Assembly: GCA_029882975.1 (NCBI GenBank)
Contig: JAOUJW010000006.1
Coordinates: 1 to 64,000 of the forward strand
DNA length: 64,000 nt
Direction of reading: 5' to 3'
Origin: Gammaproteobacteria bacterium
Lineage (GTDB): Bacteria > Pseudomonadota > Gammaproteobacteria > SZUA-152
Positions 54,223 through 64,000 of this stretch are shown one piece after another (position 1 is the stretch's first letter; each line of letters starts with the position of its first letter). A program made the position numbers and the translations under genes. Under the pieces are notes generated by a model. That model searched no databases. It was not told the origin of the DNA and was given only the letters and a program-made list of their open reading frames with translations.

Positions 54223-55809
54223 ATGTCAAATAATGCGGATATACACCAGGATAAGGTTCTTATCATCGATTTTGGATCGCAATACACCCAGTTGATCGCC
54301 CGGCGGGTTAGAGAAATCGGTGTTTTTTGTGAAATTTTCGCCTACGACATGGTGGATGAAAAGTTTGTGCTCGACTACTGGCCGAAGGGAATCATATTAT
54401 CCGGTGGCCCGGAGTCCGTGAATATGGATCAGCCGCCACGTTTGGATCAGGCCATTTTTTCCATGAAAATTCCCATTCTGGGGATATGTTACGGCATGCA
54501 AACCATGGCGGCACAAATGGGGGGCAAGGTACGCAGTGCCGGCAAAAGTGAATTTGGTTTTGCTCAAGTCCGTGCCCGCGGTCATTCTGAATTGCTGGAA
54601 GACATCGAAGATCACACCAGCCCGGAAGGCTACGGCATGTTGGACGTGTGGATGAGCCATGGGGACGAGGTGAGCGAGATTCCCGAAGGCTTTAAAGTCA
54701 TCGCCAGCTCCGATAATGCGGAGATCGCCGGTATTGGCAACGATGAGAAACAAATGTACGGGATCCAGTTTCACCCGGAAGTCACCCACACCCGCCAGGG
54801 CAGTCGTATTCTAAAGCGCTTTGTGAGCGATATCTGCGAGTGTGATACTTTGTGGTCACCCGGTAATATTGTTAACGATACTATCTTGAAAGTCCGCGAA
54901 TTGGTGGGTGTGGACAAAGTGGTGTTGGGGCTGTCCGGTGGGGTGGATTCTTCCGTGGTGGCGGCTTTGTTACACAAAGCCATCGGCGATCAACTGATCT
55001 GTGTATTTGTGGATAATGGTTTGTTGCGCCTGAAGGAGGGCGATCAGGTCATGGCAACCTTTGCCCAGCACATGGGCGTGCATGTCATTCGTGTGAATGC
55101 GGAAGAGCGGTTTTTAACGGCTTTGTCGGGTGTGGCCGATCCGGAGAAAAAACGCAAAATCATCGGTAATTTGTTTGTCGAGGTGTTTGAAGAAGAAGCC
55201 GGCAAATTAACCGGTGTGAAGTGGTTGGCGCAGGGGACGATTTATCCCGATGTGATTGAATCCGCCGGAGCCAATTCGGGCAAAGCGCATGTGATCAAGT
55301 CACACCACAATGTGGGCGGCCTGCCCGAAGACATGGCTTTGCAATTGCTGGAACCTTTGCGGGAACTGTTTAAGGACGAAGTGCGAAAAATCGGTGAAGA
55401 ACTGGGCTTGGCCCACGATCTGGTTTACCGCCATCCCTTCCCCGGACCGGGTTTGGGGGTACGTATACTGGGTGAAGTACAAAAAGCGTACGCCGATGTA
55501 TTGCGTCAAGCCGATGCCATTTTTATCGAAGAATTGCATAAGTTTGGCATGTACCACAAAGTGAGTCAGGCTTTCGCCGTATTCTTACCGGTCAAATCCG
55601 TGGGCGTCACCGGCGATGGTCGTCGCTATGATCATGTTATTGCCTTACGTGCCGTGGAAACGGTGGACTTCATGACCGCACGCTGGGCTCATTTGCCTTA
55701 CAAGTTTCTGGAAACCGTATCCAGCCGCATCATGAATGAAGTCGATGGGGTATCCCGGGTGACCTATGATATTTCCAGCAAGCCTCCTGCGACGATAGAG
55801 TGGGAGTAG
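54223..55809 (+). CDS. guaA: GMP synthase (glutamine-hydrolysing)
   Basis: The product is 528 aa from the ATG at 54223 (AGG upstream). The class I amidotransferase domain has the catalytic Cys in [10 protein letters not shown] and His in [10 protein letters not shown]. The ATP-pyrophosphatase P-loop is [15 protein letters not shown], and the end reads [11 protein letters not shown]. It aminates XMP to GMP. Partner of guaB in one operon. Confidence 0.97.
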   Translation: MSNNADIHQDKVLIIDFGSQYTQLIARRVREIGVFCEIFAYDMVDEKFVLDYWPKGIILSGGPESVNMDQPPRLDQAIFSMKIPILGICYGMQTMAAQMGGKVRSAGKSEFGFAQVRARGHSELLEDIEDHTSPEGYGMLDVWMSHGDEVSEIPEGFKVIASSDNAEIAGIGNDEKQMYGIQFHPEVTHTRQGSRILKRFVSDICECDTLWSPGNIVNDTILKVRELVGVDKVVLGLSGGVDSSVVAALLHKAIGDQLICVFVDNGLLRLKEGDQVMATFAQHMGVHVIRVNAEERFLTALSGVADPEKKRKIIGNLFVEVFEEEAGKLTGVKWLAQGTIYPDVIESAGANSGKAHVIKSHHNVGGLPEDMALQLLEPLRELFKDEVRKIGEELGLAHDLVYRHPFPGPGLGVRILGEVQKAYADVLRQADAIFIEELHKFGMYHKVSQAFAVFLPVKSVGVTGDGRRYDHVIALRAVETVDFMTARWAHLPYKFLETVSSRIMNEVDGVSRVTYDISSKPPATIEWE

Positions 55810-55996
55810 CCGGTACTGGCTAGCAATGACCGGTACTGGCCAGCATCAAGCTCTTTCCGTTTAGATAAATGCGCCGCGACAAATGGGAGATTCAAGTCCT
55901 GTGGGTCGGATTAGACCAAGACAAAACGGTGAAGATCCACGTGTTGGATTAAGCCCATGTCCCTGCGGGCTCCTCCGACCTAGGTTCTGGCGAAAT
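55810..55996. other. Spacer with a duplicated CCGGTACTGGC motif
   Basis: Directly after guaA, CCGGTACTGGC occurs twice 20 bp apart (near 55811 and 55831). Further on, short GGTCGGATTAG-type segments resemble degenerate intergenic repeats. No gene or clear terminator is seen. Confidence 0.4.
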
Positions 55997-58951
55997 CTAA
56001 TATCCGTTAGTGCCGTACTGCATCAGCGTAACGCCCGTGATGGTGCCGTCAACAAAGGCAGGTCCGGCACCTATCGTACCATGACCCTGATAACTGCCCA
56101 GGTTCGGGGCATACAGGCAGACTTCATTGGACTCGCACAAAAGATTATCATTGCCCACCGCATCGCCGCTAATCTCGATCGCAGATAGCAGGAAGGTTGT
56201 CGACGAGGTGGTGGACCAGGTATGGCTGATGATGTCGTTCCCGGTCGGTACCGCCATCGCGCCCAACATTACCGTGTCGTTGTTCAGCAGAGACCAGTCC
56301 CAGATTGCACCATTTCCAAACGTAAACGCGCCTTGACCCCCGGTGGACGGAAACGCACCGCCTTCTCTGCCCCAGAGTCGATAGGCATTTTCATAATTGA
56401 GCCAATCAAAGGTTGACGGGTCAGCGGGGTAGCTCGCTATACCATTGGTGTCACTGGTGTTGGCCAGGTCATCCGTGGATAGTTTGCCGACAAAGCTGGA
56501 AGCGACGGAAACCCCCGTCGTTGGGCTGCCGAAATCTGAAGGCACAGCCGCGACGCAAACGCCATCATGGGTTGCGTCAACACCGCCGGCGTCATCCCAC
56601 AGGCCGCCCGTTGCGGTTGACTCGGCTATCACAAAGCAATCTCCAACTGAATTGTCACCAACCATCAAAGAACCGGAAAACTGGTTGTTGTCGGCTCCTG
56701 TGGTCAAGTAGATCCCGGTATTGCTGTGTGTTGCCAATGTTGAGTGGAACAGGTTGTTGGCATTGCCCAGGTAGTAACCATAGTAGTTGTTGGCCGCAGC
56801 AGTCTGCAGAAACGTATTGTCACTACCTTGGGCGATAATTCCGATGGAAACATTATTGGTGGCGGTTACCCCGGCGAACACATTGTTTGCAGCGAAATTG
56901 TCCACTGCGAATCCAAAATTGCTACCGGTTGCCGTAATACCCATAAGGACATTGTCCACACCCACGGAAAGCGAAATTCCGGAATTTGAACCACTGGCGA
57001 TGACGTTGGTGATCAGATTTCGGTCTGAACTCGACATCTGCACACCATTGGTGGAGTTGATGGCCCGAACGTTGTTTATGGTGTTGTCATGAGCAGCAGT
57101 TAAGGCAATGCCATTCGATGTGTTGTTCTTTGCACCGATATTGTTCACGACGTTGAAGCTGGTTAGTTGTAAATAGACTCCTGAGTTGGTGTTGGCGTGC
57201 GCGACAACATCCAGAATTTCATTTGAGTTAGAATTATAAACATAGAGTCCGTAGTAGTTACCGCTGACATCGATGTTGGTCAAAGTGTTGTTGCTACTGA
57301 AATTGTTCACATGCACGCCATTGGTACCATTGTTCGAGGCCGTGATATTGGTTAGCACATTGTTCGTCGAAAAGCTGAGCTCCAGGCCAACACCCCCGTT
57401 GAAGGAGAAATTCATGTCGCTTATCTGATTGCTATTCGATGCAGAAACCAGCATACCTTTGCTGGTGGAATTACTTATCACGCCATTCGATATCGTGTTA
57501 TTCGTCGAACCTGAAAACAGTTCGATACCCACCGTCACCGACCCATCGATATTCGCCTGATCGATCAGGTTATTGCTCGAGGCATTCAGTTGTATGCCAT
57601 AGTCCGCGTTGGTGATGGTGTTCAGTCGAGCCACCGAAAATTTGGTGCTGACCAGTAATATGGGGTTGTTGGCGGGACTGGCCGTGCCATCCATCTCACC
57701 TTCAATCCAAAGAAAATTCTGCGTGTTTAAGAACACCAGGTTGGAGCCGCCGGTAACTGGCCCGGTCATCGTCACACCCGGCGCGACGACAAACCCGACC
57801 TTGCCAGCATCCAGTGTATAGGATGTTGCCGGGTCGGCGGTGACAACATAAATAGTACCAGCTACCGCGCCGCCGGCCATGCCGTCGTTGTCTTCAACGA
57901 TGGTATTGCTGTACCAGGGATGAGGGCGGCTTAAAAACCCATCTCCGCCGGTGACGACCAGACTATGGTTCTTCCAGGCTGGCGCGCCGCTGAAATTGAT
58001 CAGGTCGCCCAGGCCTTTGCCCGTGGCCAGCCCCGACGTGCGATAGACTGTAGTAAGCCCGCTGTCATCACACACCCAGGCAAAGGCCGACATGGTGTCG
58101 GCCGCGCTCAGTCCGCCGCAGGCGGTGGTCAGCCCAGTGTCGATCTCTATGATTTCTGCCGCGTGTACGCAGGCATCATAGCCACCGGTTTCTGTGCCAT
58201 CGCAAGCGGTATCTGTTGCAGAGAAGACGTCAGCACCATCATTCTTGACGTATTCATTCCAGTTACTATTGGTGTAGGTACGCGTCGAAATGACCACGTC
58301 AAACGTGTCTTCAACAAAGGCCGCAGAGCCGCCGTCGGTCAGCCGCACCGTCAGTGAAACCACCGGAGAATTCAGACTGGCCTGCGTCAGTGTCAATGTC
58401 GAGCCGACGATGGCCGTGGTTATCGTCGTGGCATCGGTGTTCGCCTCAACCGTATAGACAGGCGTCTGAGTGGTATCGACATCCACCATCCAGGTCGCGA
58501 GGTCCACATTCCAGGAACCGAACCCGTCAAACACACCATGGTTGGGGATGGTCATCGAAAGCGTCGGCAGGTCGTTGACCTCGGCGACATCGATGCTCAA
58601 CAGCAGGGTGTCTTCACCGCCGACCCCATCTGCGGCCGTAATCGTAAAATCGTTTTGGCCGACATCCGAATTTGCCGGTGTGCCGGCCAATGCACCGGTA
58701 TTCGAATCGATGGCCAGCCATGCCGGACCGATTATGGTCCAGGTGACGGATTGACCGTCGGCATCTGAGGCTGACAGCGCACTATCCGAATAGGCGGCCT
58801 CTTCAGTACCGACGATGGCGGGTGTCCCCGAGATCACAGGTGCCGAATTGGTCGGGCCGGTTCCACCGCCACCACCTCCACACCCGGCGAGTAGCAACAT
58901 GGCGCTCACTGCCAGGGAACGAGAAATGTGAGAACCGGGGTTGATGGACAT
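55997..58951 (-). CDS. Large lipoprotein with Ig-like domain and parallel beta-helix repeats
   Basis: The 984-aa protein has a lipobox LLAGC followed by a six-Gly run. A cadherin/He_PIG-type Ig domain follows (ISGTPAIVGTEEAAYSDSAL, then DADGQSVTW). A ~350-residue section then repeats N-x-I/L turns every ~22-24 residues (NNVLTNITASNNGTNGVHV, NNTLTNIDVSGNYYGLYVYN), the pattern of NosD/pectate-lyase right-handed beta-helices. It is surface- or periplasm-anchored and may bind or cut polysaccharide, though no catalytic site is evident. Codon use is GC-richer than its neighbours, suggesting acquisition. Confidence 0.75.
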   Translation of the reverse strand: MSINPGSHISRSLAVSAMLLLAGCGGGGGGTGPTNSAPVISGTPAIVGTEEAAYSDSALSASDADGQSVTWTIIGPAWLAIDSNTGALAGTPANSDVGQNDFTITAADGVGGEDTLLLSIDVAEVNDLPTLSMTIPNHGVFDGFGSWNVDLATWMVDVDTTQTPVYTVEANTDATTITTAIVGSTLTLTQASLNSPVVSLTVRLTDGGSAAFVEDTFDVVISTRTYTNSNWNEYVKNDGADVFSATDTACDGTETGGYDACVHAAEIIEIDTGLTTACGGLSAADTMSAFAWVCDDSGLTTVYRTSGLATGKGLGDLINFSGAPAWKNHSLVVTGGDGFLSRPHPWYSNTIVEDNDGMAGGAVAGTIYVVTADPATSYTLDAGKVGFVVAPGVTMTGPVTGGSNLVFLNTQNFLWIEGEMDGTASPANNPILLVSTKFSVARLNTITNADYGIQLNASSNNLIDQANIDGSVTVGIELFSGSTNNTISNGVISNSTSKGMLVSASNSNQISDMNFSFNGGVGLELSFSTNNVLTNITASNNGTNGVHVNNFSSNNTLTNIDVSGNYYGLYVYNSNSNEILDVVAHANTNSGVYLQLTSFNVVNNIGAKNNTSNGIALTAAHDNTINNVRAINSTNGVQMSSSDRNLITNVIASGSNSGISLSVGVDNVLMGITATGSNFGFAVDNFAANNVFAGVTATNNVSIGIIAQGSDNTFLQTAAANNYYGYYLGNANNLFHSTLATHSNTGIYLTTGADNNQFSGSLMVGDNSVGDCFVIAESTATGGLWDDAGGVDATHDGVCVAAVPSDFGSPTTGVSVASSFVGKLSTDDLANTSDTNGIASYPADPSTFDWLNYENAYRLWGREGGAFPSTGGQGAFTFGNGAIWDWSLLNNDTVMLGAMAVPTGNDIISHTWSTTSSTTFLLSAIEISGDAVGNDNLLCESNEVCLYAPNLGSYQGHGTIGAGPAFVDGTITGVTLMQYGTNGY

Positions 58952-59349
58952 CGGAAAGCCTCCTCAGGCAAAAGGAATTCGGTGGAACATATCTGTATAG
59001 TATAAGTGTGGCAATTTCTCTAGCCGACAATCCTCGGTTTTTGTTAACAGTTTGTTCGAGGCGTTTCATATTCTGTCACCCCCGGGCTTGACCCTGTCAT
59101 CATGAACCAAATAACCAAGGAGTACGACATTTAGACACACCAATGTCAGCTTCTCCATGGAATACGTAACTGGTTTATTGCTAGATTTCGTTACAAACAG
59201 TAACATATTTGGGGTATAAACTTTCGTAAAAATGGGTGTTTAGAGAGCATATCCAGATGAAAAGAAGTTGCAAAGTAAAAATTAGTAACGTAAAAACATA
59301 TGCTTACACTCAAAAATTATGGGAATAAGTCCTCAACGGCTGTGGTTTG
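58952..59349. other. Intergenic region upstream of tadA
   Basis: Near 58960 is the GAGG ribosome-binding site of the lipoprotein gene. The remainder is AT-rich and carries the divergent promoters. No RNA gene, hairpin terminator or repeat stood out. Confidence 0.4.
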
Positions 59350-59832
59350 ATGACGCCGCCGTTTTCTGACGCGGACTGGATGCGTCATGCATTGGCTCTG
59401 GCGCGCAAAGCGCAACAGCAAGGTGAGGTGCCGGTAGGTGCTGTGATTGTGAAAAACGATCAGCTCATTGCCGAAGGTTGGAATCAACCCATTAGTAGCA
59501 ACGATCCCACGGCGCATGCGGAAATTATGGCGTTGCGCAATGCGGCAACTGCAATCCATAATTATCGCTTGGTGGATACGGTGATGTACGTCACCCTGGA
59601 ACCTTGCATTATGTGCGTTGGAGCACTGATACACGCCCGTGTCAGCCGTCTGGTATATGGTACCGGTGATACAAAAGTGGGTGCGGCGGGCAGTGTATTC
59701 GATTTTCTGCGCGATTCGCGATTCAATCACCAGGTGGAAGTGCAGGGTGGGGTGCTGCAGCAGGAAAGTGCCACTTTGTTAAGTGACTTTTTTCGGCAGA
59801 GGCGCTTGCAAAAAAAAGATCCCGCGCAATAA
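59350..59832 (+). CDS. tadA: tRNA-specific adenosine deaminase
   Basis: The product is 160 aa from the ATG at 59350 (a TTG precedes it in frame). It has the zinc/catalytic motifs HAEIMALRNAA and PCIMCVGALIHARVSRLVYG. It deaminates A34 of tRNA-Arg(ACG) to inosine. N-terminal WMRHALALARKAQQQGEVPV is typical. It sits alone between the beta-helix lipoprotein and mqo. Confidence 0.95.
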   Translation: MTPPFSDADWMRHALALARKAQQQGEVPVGAVIVKNDQLIAEGWNQPISSNDPTAHAEIMALRNAATAIHNYRLVDTVMYVTLEPCIMCVGALIHARVSRLVYGTGDTKVGAAGSVFDFLRDSRFNHQVEVQGGVLQQESATLLSDFFRQRRLQKKDPAQ

Positions 59833-60230
59833 AAAGCTGATATTCACGCTTTGGCAGCCACCGATCAGAGTGATGGCTTACTCCATACGACAAGTTGTCT
59901 GCACAACGTCAATAGCGGGATTTTATAGATGTTTTGCGGTAACCTAAAGTCTGCTTGGCGGAATACGCGGGGCTATTCCGCCCTACCCGCGACAAGAAAG
60001 GTTGTGGGGAAGAATAGCAAAAGTGTTTTGAACAGCTATGGCCCGTGGGAAAAAAAAGCTTGCCCACCCTGCAAAAACTTTCGCACGTGTGGGCAATAAT
60101 TTGAATGCGTGACCGCATGGGAACAAGTAGATGTTGGTAAAATCCATGTTAATTCTGCTGGATTGCTGGCCTCAGCCTCCGTTCTAGCCTAGGATTAGTG
60201 TGTCCCTTTTCGGTTTTTAATCAACTGCCT
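59833..60230. repeat. Intergenic region with REP-like hairpins
   Basis: GGCGGAATA (59957-59965) and TATTCCGCC (59974-59982) form a perfect 9-bp hairpin inside a GC-rich segment, similar to common intergenic GGCGGAAT-type repeats. TTGCCCAC (60060-60067) and GTGGGCAA (60089-60096) form a second hairpin. No gene is seen. Confidence 0.5.
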
Positions 60231-61709
60231 ATGTCTGAAACAAGCCAAGATTTTGTACTCATCGGCGCCGGTATCATGTGCGCCACACTGGGGGTGTTTA
60301 TACGTCGCCTCATGCCGGATGCGCAGATCACCATTTTTGAGCGTCTGGATCGTGTTGCAGCGGAGAGTTCGGATGCCTGGAACAATGCCGGTACCGGCCA
60401 TTCTGCGTTTTGCGAGTTGAATTATACCCCCTGTGTCGATGGCGGGATTGATATCAGCAAGGCGCTCCAAATTGCCAACGACTTTGAAATATCACGACAG
60501 CTCTGGGCCTGGCTGAAACAACAGGGGCATTTGCCGAACGCGAGCGATTTTATCAATGATATTCCGCATATGAGTCTGGTCTGGGGCGAGGAGAACGTCG
60601 CCTTTTTACGTGCTCGGCATCAGGCGATGTCGGCACATCCTTTGTTCAGGGACATGCTCTATTCAGAGGATACGGCGCAAATACAGGAATGGACGCCGCT
60701 GATCATGGAAGGACGCACTACAGACGAGCCGCTGGCAGCGACGCGCATGGATGCCGGCACTGACGTGAATTTTGGGCAGTTGACGCGCGGCATGATTGCC
60801 TGGTTGGAATCGACGCCCGGTACGCATCTTAAACTGGGACATGAGATACAGGACCTGGAGCAGGATGAGGGTAACTGGAAGATTCACGTCAAGGATCTGA
60901 GCAACGATGAGAGTTACAGTTATTGTGCCGACCATGTGTTTATCGGGGCCGGAGGTGCGACACTCCAACTGTTGGAAAAATCGGATATTGTCGAAGCACG
61001 GGGTTATGGCGGCTTTCCGGTCAGCGGACATTTCCTGCGTTGCACCAATGAGGCAGTCATTAAGCGCCATGCGGCCAAGGTCTATGGAAAGGCCAAGGTC
61101 GGATCGCCGCCGATGTCTGTGCCCCATCTGGATACCCGTATGATAAACGGTCAACGCAGTCTTTTTTTTGGTCCCTACGCCGGGTTTACCACGAAGTTTC
61201 TTAAAAGCGGATCGTGGTTTGATCTGCCCTTGTCGATAGAGATGCACAATGTCTGGCCGATGCTGGCGGCGGGCTATAAGAATATCGAACTGACCAAGTA
61301 TCTGATCGAACAGATCATGCAGTCAGACGAGGAGCGCTTTGCAGAACTGCAGGTCTACTACCCCAATGCGGTATTCGCCGACTGGGAGCTGATTACCGCC
61401 GGCCAACGTGTACAGATTATCAAGAAAGATGAAGGTGAAGGCGGTGTGCTGAAATTTGGGACCGAGATTGTCTGCTCAGAAGACCGCACCATTGCGGCGT
61501 TGCTGGGTGCTTCGCCGGGCGCTTCAACGTCCGTCTCTATCATGCTCAACGTTCTTGAGAGGCTGTTTCCGGGCAAGATGCTGAGTGTCGAATGGAAGAC
61601 ACTAATCCGGGACATGATTCCGACCTATGGTCAATCGCTGATCGGCGATGGCAAGTTGTGCTTGGTGACACGGCGTCGCACAGCCGACATTCTCGATCTG
61701 TCGAGTTAA
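60231..61709 (+). CDS. mqo: Malate:quinone oxidoreductase
   Basis: The product is 492 aa from the ATG at 60231. It has the FAD-binding LIGAGIMCATLGVFIRRL, the family DAWNNAGTGHSAFCELNYTP, SVPHLDTR and SLFFGPYAGF. The end, DMIPTYGQSL, is typical though the last residues are variable. It oxidises malate to oxaloacetate at the membrane and passes electrons to quinone. Codon use is somewhat GC-richer than the surrounding genes. A terminator follows at 61772. Confidence 0.95.
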   Translation: MSETSQDFVLIGAGIMCATLGVFIRRLMPDAQITIFERLDRVAAESSDAWNNAGTGHSAFCELNYTPCVDGGIDISKALQIANDFEISRQLWAWLKQQGHLPNASDFINDIPHMSLVWGEENVAFLRARHQAMSAHPLFRDMLYSEDTAQIQEWTPLIMEGRTTDEPLAATRMDAGTDVNFGQLTRGMIAWLESTPGTHLKLGHEIQDLEQDEGNWKIHVKDLSNDESYSYCADHVFIGAGGATLQLLEKSDIVEARGYGGFPVSGHFLRCTNEAVIKRHAAKVYGKAKVGSPPMSVPHLDTRMINGQRSLFFGPYAGFTTKFLKSGSWFDLPLSIEMHNVWPMLAAGYKNIELTKYLIEQIMQSDEERFAELQVYYPNAVFADWELITAGQRVQIIKKDEGEGGVLKFGTEIVCSEDRTIAALLGASPGASTSVSIMLNVLERLFPGKMLSVEWKTLIRDMIPTYGQSLIGDGKLCLVTRRRTADILDLSS

Positions 61710-61771
61710 GTCCAATTATATAGCGCCGGCTAACAGATTAGGTGTGTCCGCCACAGAAAAAGATCCTGCGC

Positions 61772-61805
61772 AAAAAAAAGCCGACATTCAAGTCGGCTTT
61801 TCTAT
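61772..61805. terminator. Bidirectional intrinsic terminator
   Basis: AAAAAAAAGCCGACattcaaGTCGGCTTTTCT forms a stable hairpin between mqo and the convergent lipoprotein gene. Confidence 0.88.
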
Positions 61806-61822
61806 TGGAATCGGGTTCCCGG

Positions 61823-63361
61823 TTATTCATACCAAGCTACATTTCGTACCGGGTTCCAGCTGTTACCGAAGTCGGTACTCATAAATACCTTGCCGGATGC
61901 GCCTACCATATACAGCATTTGATTATAGGCATCAGCCAGAAGTCGCGGACTGACCAGGTCGGGAGCGTCCGAGGCCTTGGTCCAGGTTTTGCCGCCGTCT
62001 GAGGTGTGCAAGACAATCCGTTTTCCTACTTCACCGGGTTTCGGGTTCAGTGAATAACCCGTTTGTCCGTCAATAAAAACCAAGCTGGATATGTGCATAA
62101 TCGCACCTTGTTTTTCCCAATCTTTACCCTGGTTGCTGGTTTTGTATACCCGATTCATTTTTCCATCGGTTTCGTAAGCGACAATGGTGCCGTCGTCCAG
62201 AATGTTCACTTGTTGGGCGATATCTTTTGCCTCAAAGGGCATATCGCGACTATTCCATCCGCCGCTGCCAAAGTCGTAGGTGTAGACATCATCATCCGCT
62301 ACCACGATGAGATGTTCAGTGGTCAGTTTCATTTTGGGTAATGACTCATGCAGGCGTTTGCTGTTCACCGAGAAAGATTTCAGCTTATTCCAGTTGGGTG
62401 AGTCCAAGGATTCAGTTTTATAAACCGTTGCAACGCCTTCGTTTACTGATGCAACAAATATTTCCTTTTTGTTGTTCTGGGCGCTGTAGAATACCCAGCT
62501 GTTGTTATCCGGCGCCGGAACGGGTTTCCAGGTTCTACCTTTGTCGTTGCTCATAATAAGCAAACCGTCTTCACCGCCGGCTACCAACGTACCGTCCTGT
62601 AAGGGCAGTACCGTGCTGATTTCCTGGTTATAACCCGTATCCAAACTTTCCCAATCAAATTCTTTTCGCAGGACCTGGCCAAAGCGTGCACCGGAATAAA
62701 AATGTCCTTTGGCAGTGAATACAGGGTTGTTGAGCACAGCGCTGTTGGCTTTTGCGTGTCGTGCTACATCGCGTAAGCGCCGATCGCGGTTTTCCGAACT
62801 CGCAATATGGACCAAAGGTTGGGCTAGAACTTGCTTGGCTATTTCCGGGAAATGTTTTTCCACCAGTGCCTTAGCTCCATCATCATCGGTGTCCAGTCCC
62901 ATGGAAAAGGTTTTTCGGGTTAGCAGATTACCCTGTGGTTGATAAATAAGATTTCCCACATTGGTAAATTGTCCCGGCTTGACTTGAAAACTAAGGCCAA
63001 GCTTTTTGACTTCCAGGTTGTTGGGATTGGACTTAGAACTGGCGCTCAAGGTAGACAGTACATATTTACCCGCCGGCAGCGAACGGGCAAAAGTCAGGGT
63101 GTTGGCGTAGCCTTGCAGGTTCTCGTTGGGCTGCAGCGTAATCAGACGAGCCGGTTTAGAGTCCGCTTTCTTGATGGTCAGAGTATGCCAATAGGGAAAG
63201 TCAGGGTCATTTAAGACGCTGTTACTCATGACTTTTATTAACACCAGGCCTTCATCACTGGAAAGGCTGGAGGATTTTGAAAGGCTGCCACCGCCGCAAG
63301 CGGAAACCAGGGTGCCGAGGCTAAGAATCAGTAAAGCGTTGAAAATTTTAGTGCGTTGCAT
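61823..63361 (-). CDS. Lipoprotein with BNR/Ycf48-like beta-propeller repeats
   Basis: The 512-aa protein has a lipobox VSACGGG, an N-terminal domain with GKYVLSTLSAS-like beta strands, then from ~240 a propeller region. The propeller shows sialidase-type Asp boxes: SNDKGRTWKPV, SNQGKDWEKQ, SDGGKTWTKA, STDFGNSWNPV. Such domains bind surfaces or assembly partners; enzyme activity is not implied. It is divergent from the membrane protein at 63590. Confidence 0.78.
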   Translation of the reverse strand: MQRTKIFNALLILSLGTLVSACGGGSLSKSSSLSSDEGLVLIKVMSNSVLNDPDFPYWHTLTIKKADSKPARLITLQPNENLQGYANTLTFARSLPAGKYVLSTLSASSKSNPNNLEVKKLGLSFQVKPGQFTNVGNLIYQPQGNLLTRKTFSMGLDTDDDGAKALVEKHFPEIAKQVLAQPLVHIASSENRDRRLRDVARHAKANSAVLNNPVFTAKGHFYSGARFGQVLRKEFDWESLDTGYNQEISTVLPLQDGTLVAGGEDGLLIMSNDKGRTWKPVPAPDNNSWVFYSAQNNKKEIFVASVNEGVATVYKTESLDSPNWNKLKSFSVNSKRLHESLPKMKLTTEHLIVVADDDVYTYDFGSGGWNSRDMPFEAKDIAQQVNILDDGTIVAYETDGKMNRVYKTSNQGKDWEKQGAIMHISSLVFIDGQTGYSLNPKPGEVGKRIVLHTSDGGKTWTKASDAPDLVSPRLLADAYNQMLYMVGASGKVFMSTDFGNSWNPVRNVAWYE

Positions 63362-63589
63362 AGTTCCTGTCCGGTTTTTCTTAAAAATGGATTCGAACTA
63401 TTAGCGGACATTGGCACCAACATATTTAATGTTGTAGCCCACTCCTTTGGAGAAAAATCCCCAAAATGTGATCTTGATTCAACAAGGCATTTAAATTCAA
63501 TCTCTTGGGGCAAATCATACTTTGCTGTGTGTCAGGGAAAGGACCAAATCCTGCATAGCAAGGACGATCTGTTTGATCGGAGAGCTCTG

Positions 63590-63862
63590 TTGAAAAAATT
63601 TCAATTACACCTGGATGCGGTTATTTTTTTAGCACTGATAGTGCTCGCGGCTATCGGCGGTAATGTTATCCAATATTTGCGATATTCCAGCTTGCTACAG
63701 ACTTATATCGACAAAGAGTGGGAGTTGGCTTCTACCCGAGACGGTTTGAAAATGGCCAACAACAAACTAAAGCAATTGGGTGTAGAACCCATTGAACTGG
63801 AGTCCTGGGTTGAGGCCATGGCAGCCGGCACGTCCCCGCCTGGTGTTCAATCCAAGGAATAG
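63590..63862 (+). CDS. Small membrane-anchored protein
   Basis: A 90-aa product is obtained from the TTG at 63590, which follows CGGAGAG. An in-frame ATG at 63356 gives a longer, less convincing N-terminus. A single membrane helix (AVIFLALIVLAAIGGNVIQY) is followed by a helical region (WELASTRDGLKMANNKLKQL) and a Gly/Pro tail. Family unknown. It precedes a secreted protein gene at the edge. Confidence 0.5.
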   Translation: MKKFQLHLDAVIFLALIVLAAIGGNVIQYLRYSSLLQTYIDKEWELASTRDGLKMANNKLKQLGVEPIELESWVEAMAAGTSPPGVQSKE

Positions 63863-63925
63863 GTACCATGTTGCCATCGATGGGCGGTTTATGCCTTGGT
63901 TTTACCCGCAGTATTGGAGACAGGA

Positions 63926-64000
63926 TTGAAAACACGGCTTTGGTGCTTACTGGTTCTGTTGCCGCTAATTTGTGGTGTGGTACTGGCGCAGGACAAGGAG
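63926..64000 (+). CDS. N-terminus of a secreted protein (cut by window end)
   Basis: From a TTG at 63926 (GGAGACAGG upstream) the frame reads KTRLWCLLVLLPLICGVVLA, then QDKE, a signal peptide with an ALA-like cleavage site. The window ends there. It is the next gene after the small membrane protein and may share its transcript. Confidence 0.45.
   Translation, partial: MKTRLWCLLVLLPLICGVVLAQDKE

Noticed and set aside
1-64000. CRISPR arrays, tRNA and rRNA genes
   Set aside because: No regularly spaced identical repeats and no cloverleaf or rRNA-like sequence were recognised on either strand; a tRNA scan would settle this.
63868-64000. ATG-started frame at 63868
   Set aside because: The overlapping frame from TTG 63926 gives a clean signal peptide with a ribosome-binding site and is preferred.

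Overview
The window looks like chromosomal DNA of a gammaproteobacterium. It carries parE-parC, an EF-P gene with both lysylation enzymes (epmA, epmB), a FabA-type dehydratase, xseA and xseB, guaB-guaA, a deoxyxylulose-phosphate isoprenoid block and malate:quinone oxidoreductase. A SoxK-like lipoprotein and the rubrerythrin/Fe-S/DUF3501 cluster fit a sulfur-oxidiser-like lineage, but I cannot name a genus from sequence alone.

Region 1 (1-10.2 kb) is an AT-rich accessory stretch. It begins with a ccdA-ccdB toxin-antitoxin pair flanked by integron attC-like inverted repeats, followed by a small zinc-ribbon ORF, a dead IS110-family transposase, a cold-shock gene and fragments of a cyclopropane-fatty-acid synthase and probably a glutathione S-transferase. 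An AraC regulator next to a second-type fabA gene comes next. The region ends with a divergent pair: a 957-aa STAND-type ATPase and a PAS/hybrid histidine kinase.

Region 2 (10.2-24 kb) holds a Cys-repeat secreted protein and metZ behind a convincing SAM-II riboswitch with a transcription-terminator expression platform. It also holds a TPR protein, a zinc-ribbon/adenylate-cyclase/ATPase/TPR giant, and a poly-N-acetylglucosamine (PNAG) operon, pgaA-pgaB-pgaCD, in which PgaC and PgaD are fused and PgaA and PgaB carry tandem repeats.

Region 3 (24-35.5 kb) is mostly housekeeping: xseB-ispA-dxs-queD-folE2 on the minus strand, then the rubrerythrin/Fe-S/DUF3501 cluster and parE-parC on the plus strand.

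Region 4 (35.5-42.1 kb) looks like a c-di-GMP signalling island. Two paralogous ~600-aa proteins with PilZ-like C-termini flank a FimX-like REC-PAS-GGDEF-EAL protein whose catalytic motifs are degenerate. With the small PilZ protein at 45.3 kb and the PNAG operon, this suggests surface or biofilm control.

Region 5 (42.4-55.8 kb) has epmB divergent from efp-epmA, a PilZ protein, a 58-aa Cys protein, psd, a Sco protein, hemH, a voltage-gated channel with a TLEDWTD filter, an M23 peptidase, xseA, a SoxK-like lipoprotein and guaB-guaA. Region 6 (55.9-64 kb) has a beta-helix lipoprotein, tadA, mqo, a BNR-type lipoprotein and two membrane or secreted proteins at the edge.

I found no rRNA, no tRNA, no CRISPR array and no complete mobile element.
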